In this document: one piece after another, positions 1 to 6,143 of the stretch | How positions within the stretch are numbered: position 1 is the stretch's first letter | How the letters are laid out: every line of letters begins with the position of its first letter | Program-made: the position numbers and the translations under genes | NCBI GenBank assembly: GCA_021819225.1 | Contig: JAKARU010000028.1 | Coordinates: 1 to 9,215, forward strand | Origin: Thermoplasmata archaeon | Lineage (GTDB): Archaea; Thermoplasmatota; Thermoplasmata; Thermoplasmatales; Thermoplasmataceae | DNA length: 9,215 nt | Direction: 5' to 3' | Notes under the pieces: model-generated | Database searches by the model: none | The model's input: only the letters and a program-made list of their open reading frames with translations | What the model was told of the DNA's origin: nothing

Positions 1-63
1 TGGTTTTAAATAGAACCCATGCAAGATGTGGTGCCATGAATTTTTCATTTCCTGAAAATCTTT

Positions 64-76
64 AATAAAAAAGATG
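64..76 (-). terminator. T-rich putative terminator of the small membrane protein gene
   Basis: About 20 nt after the TGA stop of the minus-strand gene, the minus strand reads ATCTTTTTTATT, a T-run of the kind that ends archaeal transcripts. Just beyond it (plus 42-58) lies a small inverted repeat TTTTCA-5 nt-TGAAAA that could fold as a weak hairpin. The T-run is seen directly; its role as terminator is inferred. Confidence 0.35.
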
Positions 77-96
77 ATTGTATTTCAACTTATACG

Positions 97-627
97 TCAG
101 TACTCTTCAGGATTTGGTGGCATCTTTTTTCTCAGTATCAATCCCACTATAAGAATTATCAGTCCTACAAAGGCAAGTCCTCCACCAACCAACAGGACTA
201 AAGCAGGACCTATGATGGAGGCTGCATTGATTACAGAAATTGCATTACTTGGTTGAGATGTCGAATTTGATACCAGGTAGTACGACCCAGATGATGTAAC
301 AGCAAAAGTGAAAATGTTCTCGGATGAGGCAGTGGTATGACTGGATGGAGCCACCCCAATAGTTTTGAGGTTACTCTGTGTAACACTCGATATCAATGAC
401 GCTTTTACAAGATAGACGCTTGATGCGGATGATTGGTCCTCAACTATGGAAGTTGAACTTGTAAGGGTTATTTCACTGGTTCTCCACAGGTTGTTTCCAA
501 GGCTAACCTCTGATGAAGGTTTGGCATTGATGCCTGCTTGCGGGACCACAAGTTGTGCTCCAACTACTGCGAGAGCTATTCCCACCACCAGCAGAATGAG
601 ACCGATTATCACAATATTTTTCCTCAT
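97..627 (-). CDS. Hypothetical membrane protein with two membrane anchors and a Ser/Thr-rich outer domain
   Basis: A 176-residue protein that I do not recognise as a named family. Residues 1-4 (MRKN) are basic and are followed by a hydrophobic helix at about 5-28. Residues 29-138 form a Ser/Thr/Val-rich, cysteine-free stretch with alternating beta-type patterns, notably FTFAVTSSGSYYLVSNSTS at 106-124. A second long glycine-rich helix spans about 139-165, and the tail is LRKKMPPNPEEY. Positive charges at both ends predict that both termini are inside and the middle domain is outside the cell. This layout, with an 'F.F.V..SG.YYLV..N' strand pattern just before the last helix and a short basic tail, recalls archaeal GOLD/p24-like beta-sandwich membrane proteins, but that is inference. 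The start ATG is preceded by GTGAGG (640-635) with a 7-nt gap, so this gene has a short leader. It stands alone and diverges from the formimidoyltransferase operon. Confidence 0.8.
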   Translation of the reverse strand: MRKNIVIIGLILLVVGIALAVVGAQLVVPQAGINAKPSSEVSLGNNLWRTSEITLTSSTSIVEDQSSASSVYLVKASLISSVTQSNLKTIGVAPSSHTTASSENIFTFAVTSSGSYYLVSNSTSQPSNAISVINAASIIGPALVLLVGGGLAFVGLIILIVGLILRKKMPPNPEEY

Positions 628-670
628 TAATTATCCTCACATGATCTTAATTGTTTTATTAAATTTTATT

Positions 671-679
671 CTATAATTT
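671..679 (-). promoter_or_regulatory. Putative TATA box for the small membrane protein gene
   Basis: The minus strand reads AAATTATAG here, about 48 nt before the ATG at 627. Transcription starting about 26 nt downstream, near 649, would give a leader of roughly 20 nt containing the GTGAGG Shine-Dalgarno sequence. A second AT-rich candidate (TTTAATAAAA, around 655-664) would place the start too close to that sequence, so I prefer the upstream one. Confidence 0.35.
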
Positions 680-760
680 AGCCTTAATTTTCACATTGTA
701 GCAGAGAATGAATTCATTATGTATGCTCCCAAGTCCATATAAAGACATGCCTGTACTGCA

Positions 761-770
761 ATATTTTTAA
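761..770 (+). promoter_or_regulatory. TATA box of the formimidoyltransferase-dehydratase operon (leaderless)
   Basis: ATATTTTTAA is centred about 27 nt before the ATG at 793. That is the archaeal TATA-to-transcription-start distance, so the mRNA probably begins at or within a base or two of the start codon. No Shine-Dalgarno sequence lies before this ATG, which agrees with a leaderless transcript. Confidence 0.5.
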
Positions 771-792
771 TTGAAACTAATCATACAGTGTT

Positions 793-1689
793 ATGAAGGT
801 TGTAGAGTGCGTCCCTAATTTCAGCGAAGGAAGGGATAAAGAAAAAGTGAATATGATCATGGATGCTATTTCCTCAGTGCATGGCGTCAAGATACTTGAT
901 TCAGAAATGGACCCGAACCATAATCGGTCAGTTGTTACTTTCATTTGCAGTCCCGATATTGCTGTTGAAGCAGCTTTCATGGGTATCAAGAAAGCATCAG
1001 AGATCATAGATATGAATAAGCACACTGGAGAGCACCCAAGATTTGGTGCTGCTGACGTTATCCCGTTTATCCCTGTTTCCGAAACTTCAATAAAAGAGTG
1101 CTCCGAACTTGCTGTACAATTGGCTCAAAGGGTTGGAAAGGAACTTTCTATACCTGTATACCTGTATGGTGAAGCAGCCAGAATTGAGAGCAGGAAGAAC
1201 CTTGAAAATATAAGAAATAAGAATTTCCAGTTTGAGCAAATAAGGGAGCACATTGGGGAAGAGCAGTACATGCCAGATTACGGTCCCTCTTCCGTTGGTT
1301 CTGCAGGTGCCTCCATAATAGGTTCCAGGGATTTCCTCATAGCCTTTAATGTAGATCTCAGGACGGAGGATATGTCAATAGGAAAGAAAATTGCAAAGGC
1401 ACTGAGGGCAAAGGACGGCGGGCTTGCATTCGTTAAGGCCCTTGCCTTCTATCTTGAGGACAAAAAATGTGTTCAAATATCCATGAATCTGACAAGTTTC
1501 AGGCGAACACCAATACATCGGGCATATGAACTTGTGAAGATGGAAGCCCTGTCATACGGCATTGAAGTGATTGAATCTGAAATAGTCGGACTCGTTCCTA
1601 TGGAAGCCCTTATAGATTCAATGAAATTTTACTTGAGAATGCACAGTTTCACTGGAAACCAGGTATTTGAAAGGAAGGTGTGGGAATGA
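793..1689 (+). CDS. ftcD: Glutamate formimidoyltransferase (FTCD N-terminal type)
   Basis: Transfers the formimino group between N-formimino-L-glutamate and tetrahydrofolate (EC 2.1.2.5), a late step of histidine breakdown that loads the folate one-carbon pool; cytosolic. The 298 residues cover both transferase subdomains. The N-terminal part opens with VECVPNFSEGRD (4-15), a family hallmark, and contains HTGEHPRFGAAD (77-88), where H81 matches the catalytic histidine 82 of the mammalian enzyme. The linker SRDFLIAFNVDLRT precedes the C-terminal subdomain. In animals this enzyme is fused to the cyclodeaminase; here the cyclodeaminase is the next gene, joined by an ATGA overlap. The ATG start is first in its operon and appears leaderless. 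The hut genes that would make formiminoglutamate are not in the window, so histidine as the source is inferred. Family assignment is secure. Confidence 0.95.
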   Translation: MKVVECVPNFSEGRDKEKVNMIMDAISSVHGVKILDSEMDPNHNRSVVTFICSPDIAVEAAFMGIKKASEIIDMNKHTGEHPRFGAADVIPFIPVSETSIKECSELAVQLAQRVGKELSIPVYLYGEAARIESRKNLENIRNKNFQFEQIREHIGEEQYMPDYGPSSVGSAGASIIGSRDFLIAFNVDLRTEDMSIGKKIAKALRAKDGGLAFVKALAFYLEDKKCVQISMNLTSFRRTPIHRAYELVKMEALSYGIEVIESEIVGLVPMEALIDSMKFYLRMHSFTGNQVFERKVWE

Positions 1690-2318
1690 TCGACTTGAAC
1701 AGGTTTATTGTTGACCTGGCCTCTGATTCTCCTGCTCCAGGCGGGGGAGCAGCGTCAGCAGTTACGGGTATCGTTGCGGTTTCACTGTGTTCAATGGTGT
1801 CGGGTTTATCAATGAAGAAGAAGGGTTATGAGGAAAAAAAGAGGGAATTTGAATCCATACTGGCTGAATGCACTGACATAAGGAACGAACTTTCTGACCT
1901 TGCTGAACTTGATACAGCAGCTTTCAATGGGATAATGGAATCAAGGAGACTCCCAAGGAGCACTGAGGAGGAAAAGAAGAGGCGGGATAAGGCTATAGCA
2001 AATGCAACAAAATCAGCGATTTCATCACCATGGAGGATCGCGGCAACCTGCAGGAGGGTTGCAGCAATTTCACTGAGGCTTCTTGACATGGGCCTGCCCG
2101 GTGCAATCACCGATGCAGGGGCATCCCTAAATATGGCAGTATCAGCGATAGAAAGTTCACTTCTTAATGTGAGCATCAACCTGAAATATATGAATGACAA
2201 AGAATACGTGGAATCAGAAAAAATGAAGATCCGGATTTTCATGGAGGATGTCAATCTTATGAAGAAGCAAGGGGAAGGCAGGATTGTATCCTCTATTGGC
2301 AAGGAATTCATGTGGTGA
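1686..2318 (+). CDS. Formimidoyltetrahydrofolate cyclodeaminase (FTCD C-terminal / FchA family)
   Basis: Converts 5-formimidoyl-THF to 5,10-methenyl-THF and ammonia (EC 4.3.1.4), completing the reaction begun by the preceding gene. The 210-residue, mostly helical protein has the hallmark DSPAPGGGAASA near the N-terminus (14-25), the conserved ELDTAAF segment (74-80) and TDAGASLNMA (142-151). I start it at ATG 1686, which overlaps the previous stop as ATGA and has AGGTG a few bases upstream; a GTG two codons earlier (1680) is possible but lacks this coupling. Relatives in clostridia act as methenyl-THF cyclohydrolase (FchA), so that activity is an alternative. The formimidoyltransferase partner next door favours cyclodeaminase. 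The C-terminus overlaps the dehydratase start (GTGA), which suggests coupled translation of all three genes. Confidence 0.92.
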   Translation: MIDLNRFIVDLASDSPAPGGGAASAVTGIVAVSLCSMVSGLSMKKKGYEEKKREFESILAECTDIRNELSDLAELDTAAFNGIMESRRLPRSTEEEKKRRDKAIANATKSAISSPWRIAATCRRVAAISLRLLDMGLPGAITDAGASLNMAVSAIESSLLNVSINLKYMNDKEYVESEKMKIRIFMEDVNLMKKQGEGRIVSSIGKEFMW

Positions 2319-3550
2319 TCATTCTGGTAGATCAAGAAAAAATAACAACAATAGGCGATATAGAAGAAGCAGGGAAATTTCTCTCAGGAAAGCTTGAAAG
2401 GACCCCAGTGATCTTTTCGAAGACATTTTCTGACATGTTTGGGGCACCCGTTTTCCTTAAACTTGAAAATTTCCAGAAGACCGGATCATTCAAGACAAGG
2501 GGGGCACTTTTCAAGATGTCAAAATTAACCGACAGCGAAAAATCCGCAGGAGTGGTGGCATCAAGTGCAGGCAATCATGCGCAGGGCGTCGCCTATGCTG
2601 CCAAGATTAGCAATATCAGCTCAAAAATAGTAATGCCGTCCTATACAATAAGCGCAAAAATCAATGCCGTGAAGAATTATGGGGCACAGGTTGTGCTGAA
2701 GGGAAACAGTTACAAGGAGGCGTTCATTGAAGCGAAGAGAGTTTCCCAGGAGGAGAAAAGAACGTTCATAGACGGTTTCAATGACAGATGGATAATTGCA
2801 GGTCAGGGAACAATTGGCCTGGAAATCCTGGAAGATGTTCCTGACGTAAAAAACGTGATTGTGCCGGTAGGCGGGGGAGGTCTCATATCCGGCATAGCCA
2901 TGTCAATGAAGGAGAAAAAGGAAGATATCAAGATCTACGGTGTTCAGAGTGAAAACTGCGACTGCGTCATACAGACTATGGAGGGAAACCCCAATCCATC
3001 TTCAAGAGGCTTTACAATTGCAGATGGAATAGCTGTACAGAACCCGGGGGACATCAACATATCACTCATAGAGAAATATGTTGATAACATCGTAACGGTA
3101 AATGACGAGCAGATGGCTTATGCCCTGTTCAAGCTTCTTGAAAGGCAGAAGATAGTAGTCGAGGCCTCTGGTGCTGCACCACTGGCTTCAGTGATGTCTG
3201 GAAAAATCGATCTAAGGGGAGAGCCAACAGTTCTTGTCGTTTCAGGAGGAAATATTGATCTGCTTCTTCTGTCAAAGATCATATACAAGGGCATGGAAAC
3301 CGACATGGGGCTGGTGAGAATAGAATGCAAAATCCCTGACAAGCCCGGAACTCTTCACAGCATAACGTCTGCCATCTCAAATTCTGGTGCAAACATATTT
3401 CATGCGGAGGTGGACAATCTTTCACAGGACACACCTGTGGGTTATCAGAGTATAAGGTTCAGTGTAAATGTTCGAGATAACGAGCATCTTGAAACACTTC
3501 TCGACAGGCTCAGGGAATCCGGATATCATTTTCATATCGTGAAGGACTAA
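2315..3550 (+). CDS. ilvA: Threonine (serine) dehydratase with C-terminal ACT domain
   Basis: A PLP enzyme that deaminates L-threonine to 2-oxobutanoate and ammonia (EC 4.3.1.19), often also serine to pyruvate; cytosolic. It has 411 residues counted from GTG 2315. The fold-type II core has KTGSFKTRGA (55-64) with the PLP-binding K60, SSAGNHAQGVA (83-93), the phosphate-binding GGGGL (186-190) and VSGGN (309-313). An ACT domain follows (about 333-410, starting at GLVRIECKIPDKPGTL). This is the short single-ACT form, not the long biosynthetic enzyme with two regulatory lobes. GTG 2315 overlaps the previous stop as GTGA and has AAGGAA eight bases upstream; the GTG at 2312 is the alternative. Placement behind the formiminoglutamate genes suggests amino-acid catabolism, but a role in isoleucine synthesis cannot be excluded. 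The ACT domain implies allosteric control by an unknown amino acid. Confidence 0.93.
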   Translation: MIILVDQEKITTIGDIEEAGKFLSGKLERTPVIFSKTFSDMFGAPVFLKLENFQKTGSFKTRGALFKMSKLTDSEKSAGVVASSAGNHAQGVAYAAKISNISSKIVMPSYTISAKINAVKNYGAQVVLKGNSYKEAFIEAKRVSQEEKRTFIDGFNDRWIIAGQGTIGLEILEDVPDVKNVIVPVGGGGLISGIAMSMKEKKEDIKIYGVQSENCDCVIQTMEGNPNPSSRGFTIADGIAVQNPGDINISLIEKYVDNIVTVNDEQMAYALFKLLERQKIVVEASGAAPLASVMSGKIDLRGEPTVLVVSGGNIDLLLLSKIIYKGMETDMGLVRIECKIPDKPGTLHSITSAISNSGANIFHAEVDNLSQDTPVGYQSIRFSVNVRDNEHLETLLDRLRESGYHFHIVKD

Positions 3551-4635
3551 TACTTGCTCACAATTGTTATTATATCGCCATCAGACAGTTCATAATCAAG
3601 CCCAACCTTCACATCATTAATCCGTATTCTGGCGCTGGATAGGATTGCATATCTGAAAGCCTCAAGCATTTCTCTGCTTATTTTTCGGCATACGTCCCTG
3701 ACCGTAGCTCCCTTTCGCAATACAAGTGGTCTTTCCATATCTGTTTTTCCGGATTTATCCCTCAGGAATACTCTCACGAGTTCCAGTGAAACATAGAGTT
3801 TTTCCTTCAATTCCTCAATTCCCATTTTTGAGGAGGCTGAAACCCTGATCACCTCTCCATATCTATTCATCTCTTCGACAAGTTTTTCATCGTGAGGCAT
3901 ATCCATCTTATTCACCACAACCAGGGCAGGGAGATAAATTACGTTTCCCCTGAAAAAATCAATCAGATCATCGTCATTCACATTTTCTCTTATGAAGATT
4001 TCAGCATTGGTGATCTTAAATTCCTTTGCCATTTCCCTTATTCTGATGTCATCAATATTAACGCTTTTTGGCTTCCTGACCCTAATTCCACCTGTGTTCG
4101 CTCTCTTCATAGATATGTTCTTCTTTCTCCTGTTGACAACTATCCCGGATTTCCTGAGTTCCTCTATTATCCTGTCCATGCCCTTGCATTCATTATCGGT
4201 TATCAGGAGGATAAGATCAGCGGCCCTCACCATGCTGAGAACCTCCCTCCCCCTTCCAGATCCAATGGCTGCGTTATCTATGATTCCAGGGAGATCAAGT
4301 ATCTGGATCTGGGTACCCCTGTATTTCAAGGTTCCCGGAATCACCCTCAGAGTCGTGAATGCAAAATTTCCAACCTCACTCTCTGTGCCTGTTACGGCAT
4401 TCAACAGGCTGCTCTTTCCGACATTCGGGTATCCAACAAGTGCAACAGTTGCATCACCTGATTTAGGTACTGAGAATCCACTTCCACCACCAGAATGTTT
4501 GTGGCTCTCAGCCTCCATCTGAAGCCTTGCCATCTTTGCCTTGAGGAGTCCTATATGAGCTTCAGTAGCCTTGTTGTACTTTGTTTTGTGAATTTCATCC
4601 TCTATTTCCTTGATTTTCTCTTCTATTGTTGTCAC
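3547..4635 (-). CDS. DRG-type (Obg/HflX superfamily) GTPase with TGS domain
   Basis: Ribosome-associated translation GTPase of the DRG family, universal in archaea and eukaryotes. Numbered from GTG 4635 (362 residues), it has the N-terminal helical segment EEKIKEIEDEIHKTKYNKAT; a Gly-rich linker; G1 GYPNVGKSS at 68-76; the FAFTTL segment supplying the G2 threonine; G3 DLPGI at 114-118; an inserted basic domain (about 160-225) typical of DRG proteins; G4 NKMD at 242-245; G5 SAS at 266-268; and a TGS domain from about 285 to the end. I chose GTG 4635 over ATG 4656 because AGGAG lies eight bases before it and DRG proteins normally begin at this point; the ATG adds seven residues without known similarity. 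The TAG stop overlaps the TAA of the convergent dehydratase gene by 4 bp. The gene probably has its own promoter after coaA. Confidence 0.94.
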   Translation of the reverse strand: MTTIEEKIKEIEDEIHKTKYNKATEAHIGLLKAKMARLQMEAESHKHSGGGSGFSVPKSGDATVALVGYPNVGKSSLLNAVTGTESEVGNFAFTTLRVIPGTLKYRGTQIQILDLPGIIDNAAIGSGRGREVLSMVRAADLILLITDNECKGMDRIIEELRKSGIVVNRRKKNISMKRANTGGIRVRKPKSVNIDDIRIREMAKEFKITNAEIFIRENVNDDDLIDFFRGNVIYLPALVVVNKMDMPHDEKLVEEMNRYGEVIRVSASSKMGIEELKEKLYVSLELVRVFLRDKSGKTDMERPLVLRKGATVRDVCRKISREMLEAFRYAILSSARIRINDVKVGLDYELSDGDIITIVSKY

Positions 4636-4641
4636 GAGATG

Positions 4642-4648
4642 CACTCCT
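4642..4648 (-). promoter_or_regulatory. Shine-Dalgarno sequence that decides the GTPase start (GTG 4635)
   Basis: The minus strand reads AGGAGTG. The core AGGAG (4648-4644) ends eight bases before GTG 4635, a standard distance. It lies inside the longer reading frame that starts at ATG 4656, so its presence argues for the shorter protein. Confidence 0.5.
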
Positions 4649-4676
4649 GATTGCATGCATTGATTTCAGGCTATTG

Positions 4677-4684
4677 TATTAAAT
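4677..4684 (-). promoter_or_regulatory. Putative TATA box for the DRG GTPase gene
   Basis: The minus strand reads ATTTAATA, predicting a transcript start near 4654. That gives a leader of about 20 nt containing the AGGAG sequence before GTG 4635. The same box is almost far enough away (about 24 nt) for a leaderless start at ATG 4656, so it does not settle the start alone. Confidence 0.4.
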
Positions 4685-4808
4685 TTTGGAGTCTGGTATC
4701 TGTATCATATTTTTGGCATTTTCTACTCAGTCACTATTTAACAATGAACTGATGGAAGGTTTAAGGTTAAAACTGTGAATTCTCTGAATATGGATTTCAG
4801 CACCAGAA

Positions 4809-5771
4809 TCATATTTTCCTGAGAAGAACCGATCTGACACTGTGATCTTCAATTTTTTTCATTATTAGATCAGCGTGGTATTTAGTTCCCTCAATGTTCT
4901 CCTCCAGATTCTTCCCATTTATGTTTGTCCATATCTGGTTCGCAATGTTGATTGCAGTCTCATCATCCATCTCGGAATACTTTCTAAAGTATGAAGAGGG
5001 GTCTGTGAATGCTGTTCTTTTCAATTTCAGGAATCTCTCAATGAACCACTTCCTGATCATTTCTTCATCAGCGTCCACATAAATTGAAAAGTCAAAGAAA
5101 TCCGATACCATCAGTTCAGGCTTTGCACCATCTATTTTTCTAGTTTGCGTTTGCAAGACATTGAGTCCCTCAAATATTATTATATCTGCATCACTGATGA
5201 CTTCGTACTGATTTTCCACTATATCATAAATCAGGTGTGAATAGATTGGAACCTTCGTATTGTTCTCCCCAGACTTCACACGATACAGAAAAGAGAGCAT
5301 CTCCTTGAGGTTATAACTTTCCGGGAATCCCTTTCTGTCCAGAATACCTCTTCTCTGAAGCTCTTCATTTCTATACAGGAATCCGTCGGTTGTAACTATA
5401 TACACCCTTGGCTCTTCTGGCCACAGTGAAATAAGTTTCTTCATGATTCTTGCAGTTGTACTCTTACCGACAGCGACACTCCCTGCAATTCCAATTATGT
5501 ATGGTATATTTTCATTCTCTACTCCAAGGAATTCCTTTCTTGTTTCATTAAGTTTCCTGTAATTATCATAATAAACCTTGAGCAATCTCGAGAGAGGAGC
5601 ATAGATCTCAGTTACCTCATCCATTGAGAGTTTTTCATTCAATCCCTGAATTTCATTCAGTTGCTCCTGTGTCAGGACTATCTTGAGGCGTTTTCTCAGT
5701 CTCTTCCACTTGTCCCTGTCTATCTTGACGTAGGGTGTATCAGGCTTTATTGGGGTATCTGTTTCCTTCGT
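4809..5771 (-). CDS. coaA: Pantothenate kinase, bacterial type I (CoaA); exact start unresolved
   Basis: Phosphorylates pantothenate with ATP, the first committed step of CoA synthesis (EC 2.7.1.33). Compared with my recollection of E. coli CoaA (316 residues), it keeps P-loop GSVAVGKST with the K101 equivalent, R106 (in STTAR), D127 (TTDGF), H177 (YSHLIYD), R243 (ERFLK) and the N282 region; Y240 is Phe and F247 is Leu. The first usual start codon in frame, TTG 5642, corresponds to E. coli Ile42 inside 'GINE' (here GLNE). Upstream the frame stays open to a TAG at 5837-5835 and encodes clear homology: PYVKIDRDKWKRLR (from 5735) matches PYLQFDRNQWAALR. No ATG, GTG or TTG exists in frame there. 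The stated 5' end is an ACG at 5771 that would give 320 residues; it is a placeholder for a start near 5750-5771. Function is secure, the start is not. Confidence 0.88.
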   Translation of the reverse strand, partial: TKETDTPIKPDTPYVKIDRDKWKRLRKRLKIVLTQEQLNEIQGLNEKLSMDEVTEIYAPLSRLLKVYYDNYRKLNETRKEFLGVENENIPYIIGIAGSVAVGKSTTARIMKKLISLWPEEPRVYIVTTDGFLYRNEELQRRGILDRKGFPESYNLKEMLSFLYRVKSGENNTKVPIYSHLIYDIVENQYEVISDADIIIFEGLNVLQTQTRKIDGAKPELMVSDFFDFSIYVDADEEMIRKWFIERFLKLKRTAFTDPSSYFRKYSEMDDETAINIANQIWTNINGKNLEENIEGTKYHADLIMKKIEDHSVRSVLLRKI

Positions 5772-5778
5772 GAAGGAA
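5763..5778. repeat. 16-bp palindrome at the presumed coaA start site
   Basis: TTCCTTC-GT-GAAGGAA: two perfectly complementary 7-bp arms with a 2-bp centre. The loop is too short for a good RNA hairpin, so a dimeric DNA-binding protein is the more natural reading. It lies about 15-37 nt downstream of a possible TATA box, where transcription would begin, a typical place for an archaeal repressor site. The palindrome is visible; the operator role is inference. Confidence 0.35.
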
Positions 5779-5792
5779 TATATGATTGTACT

Positions 5793-5800
5793 TATTAAAA
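5793..5800 (-). promoter_or_regulatory. coaA: Putative TATA box for coaA
   Basis: The minus strand reads TTTTAATA. A start of transcription about 26 nt downstream falls near 5770, inside the palindrome 5763-5778 and close to where CoaA length comparison places the N-terminus. A second candidate, CATATATT (5783-5776), would put the start near 5754. Confidence 0.35.
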
Positions 5801-6085
5801 CTGGCTCTTTCCAGTTTCTATACCGAAATGCTAGCTAGACTAGGCAAATTATGATTCCGCGACAGATTCAAATACCATCACTCGAGCAGAAGTGGAATGT
5901 CTTTAGCTGATACGAGATATTGCAGGAAGAGATTAAATGAACAGTTGTACAGTATGGTATACTTAATTGATTGTGAGAATACAGGTTAGAGTTGAATCAA
6001 TTTTGTTTCTCAATAGAACATAAGAGTGGGATAAATATAAACAACCAGTATTCTAAATGTGCTTCAAAAGATAAACATCATTATA

Positions 6086-6117
6086 CAAATAGATTATGCA
6101 GTAACCAAATAGGTTAT
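6086..6117 (+). repeat. Tandem 12-bp direct repeat, 20-bp period, at the transporter promoter
   Basis: CAAATAGATTAT (6086-6097) and CAAATAGGTTAT (6106-6117) differ at one base and start exactly 20 bp apart, about two helical turns. The second copy runs into the TATA box and also sits in an inverted repeat, TAACC-AAATA-GGTTA (6102-6116). Same-face spacing next to a core promoter suggests binding sites for a regulator of peptide uptake; this is inference. Confidence 0.45.
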
Positions 6118-6120
6118 ATA
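6114..6120 (+). promoter_or_regulatory. TATA box of the peptide transporter operon (leaderless)
   Basis: TTATATA is centred 27 nt before ATG 6144, so the transcript should start at or next to the A of the start codon. No Shine-Dalgarno sequence precedes this ATG; the intervening bases are GTGTTGTTTTTTATAACTTA and then GCA. Confidence 0.55.
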
Positions 6121-6143
6121 GTGTTGTTTTTTATAACTTAGCA

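Larger units (their letters stand above)
5835..6143. other. Divergent intergenic region between coaA and the peptide transporter operon
   Basis: About 310 bases without a convincing gene. The longest small frame I noticed (plus 5897-5989, 30 codons) has no ribosome site and no family I recognise. I see no tRNA-like cloverleaf and no transposon ends. The right-hand third is AT-rich and holds the repeat-bearing promoter described separately; the left part has no structure I can name. Confidence 0.6.

Noticed and set aside
36..58. Overlapping small inverted repeats (ATGAA-TTT-TTCAT and TTTTCA-TTTCC-TGAAAA) near the left edge
   Set aside because: Short arms in AT-rich DNA are common by chance; at most part of a weak terminator, so not listed separately.
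1826..2335. 169-codon minus-strand frame opposite the cyclodeaminase gene
   Set aside because: It lies entirely antisense to a recognised conserved enzyme; composition reflects the opposite strand codons, with no known motif.
3892..4522. Long plus-strand open frames opposite the GTPase gene
   Set aside because: They are shadows of a clearly conserved GTPase with all G motifs; the translations show no family features.
5642..5642. TTG as the true coaA start, giving a 277-residue protein
   Set aside because: It falls within the conserved GLNE motif and would discard about 41 upstream residues that clearly match bacterial CoaA; no Shine-Dalgarno sequence is suitably placed before it beyond a weak CAGG directly adjacent.
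5897..5989. Small plus-strand frame of 30 codons (begins MSLADTRYCRKRL, ends DCENTG) in the coaA-dppB gap
   Set aside because: No ribosome site or well-placed TATA box, and no recognisable family; the length is expected by chance. It could be decayed sequence but nothing supports a gene.
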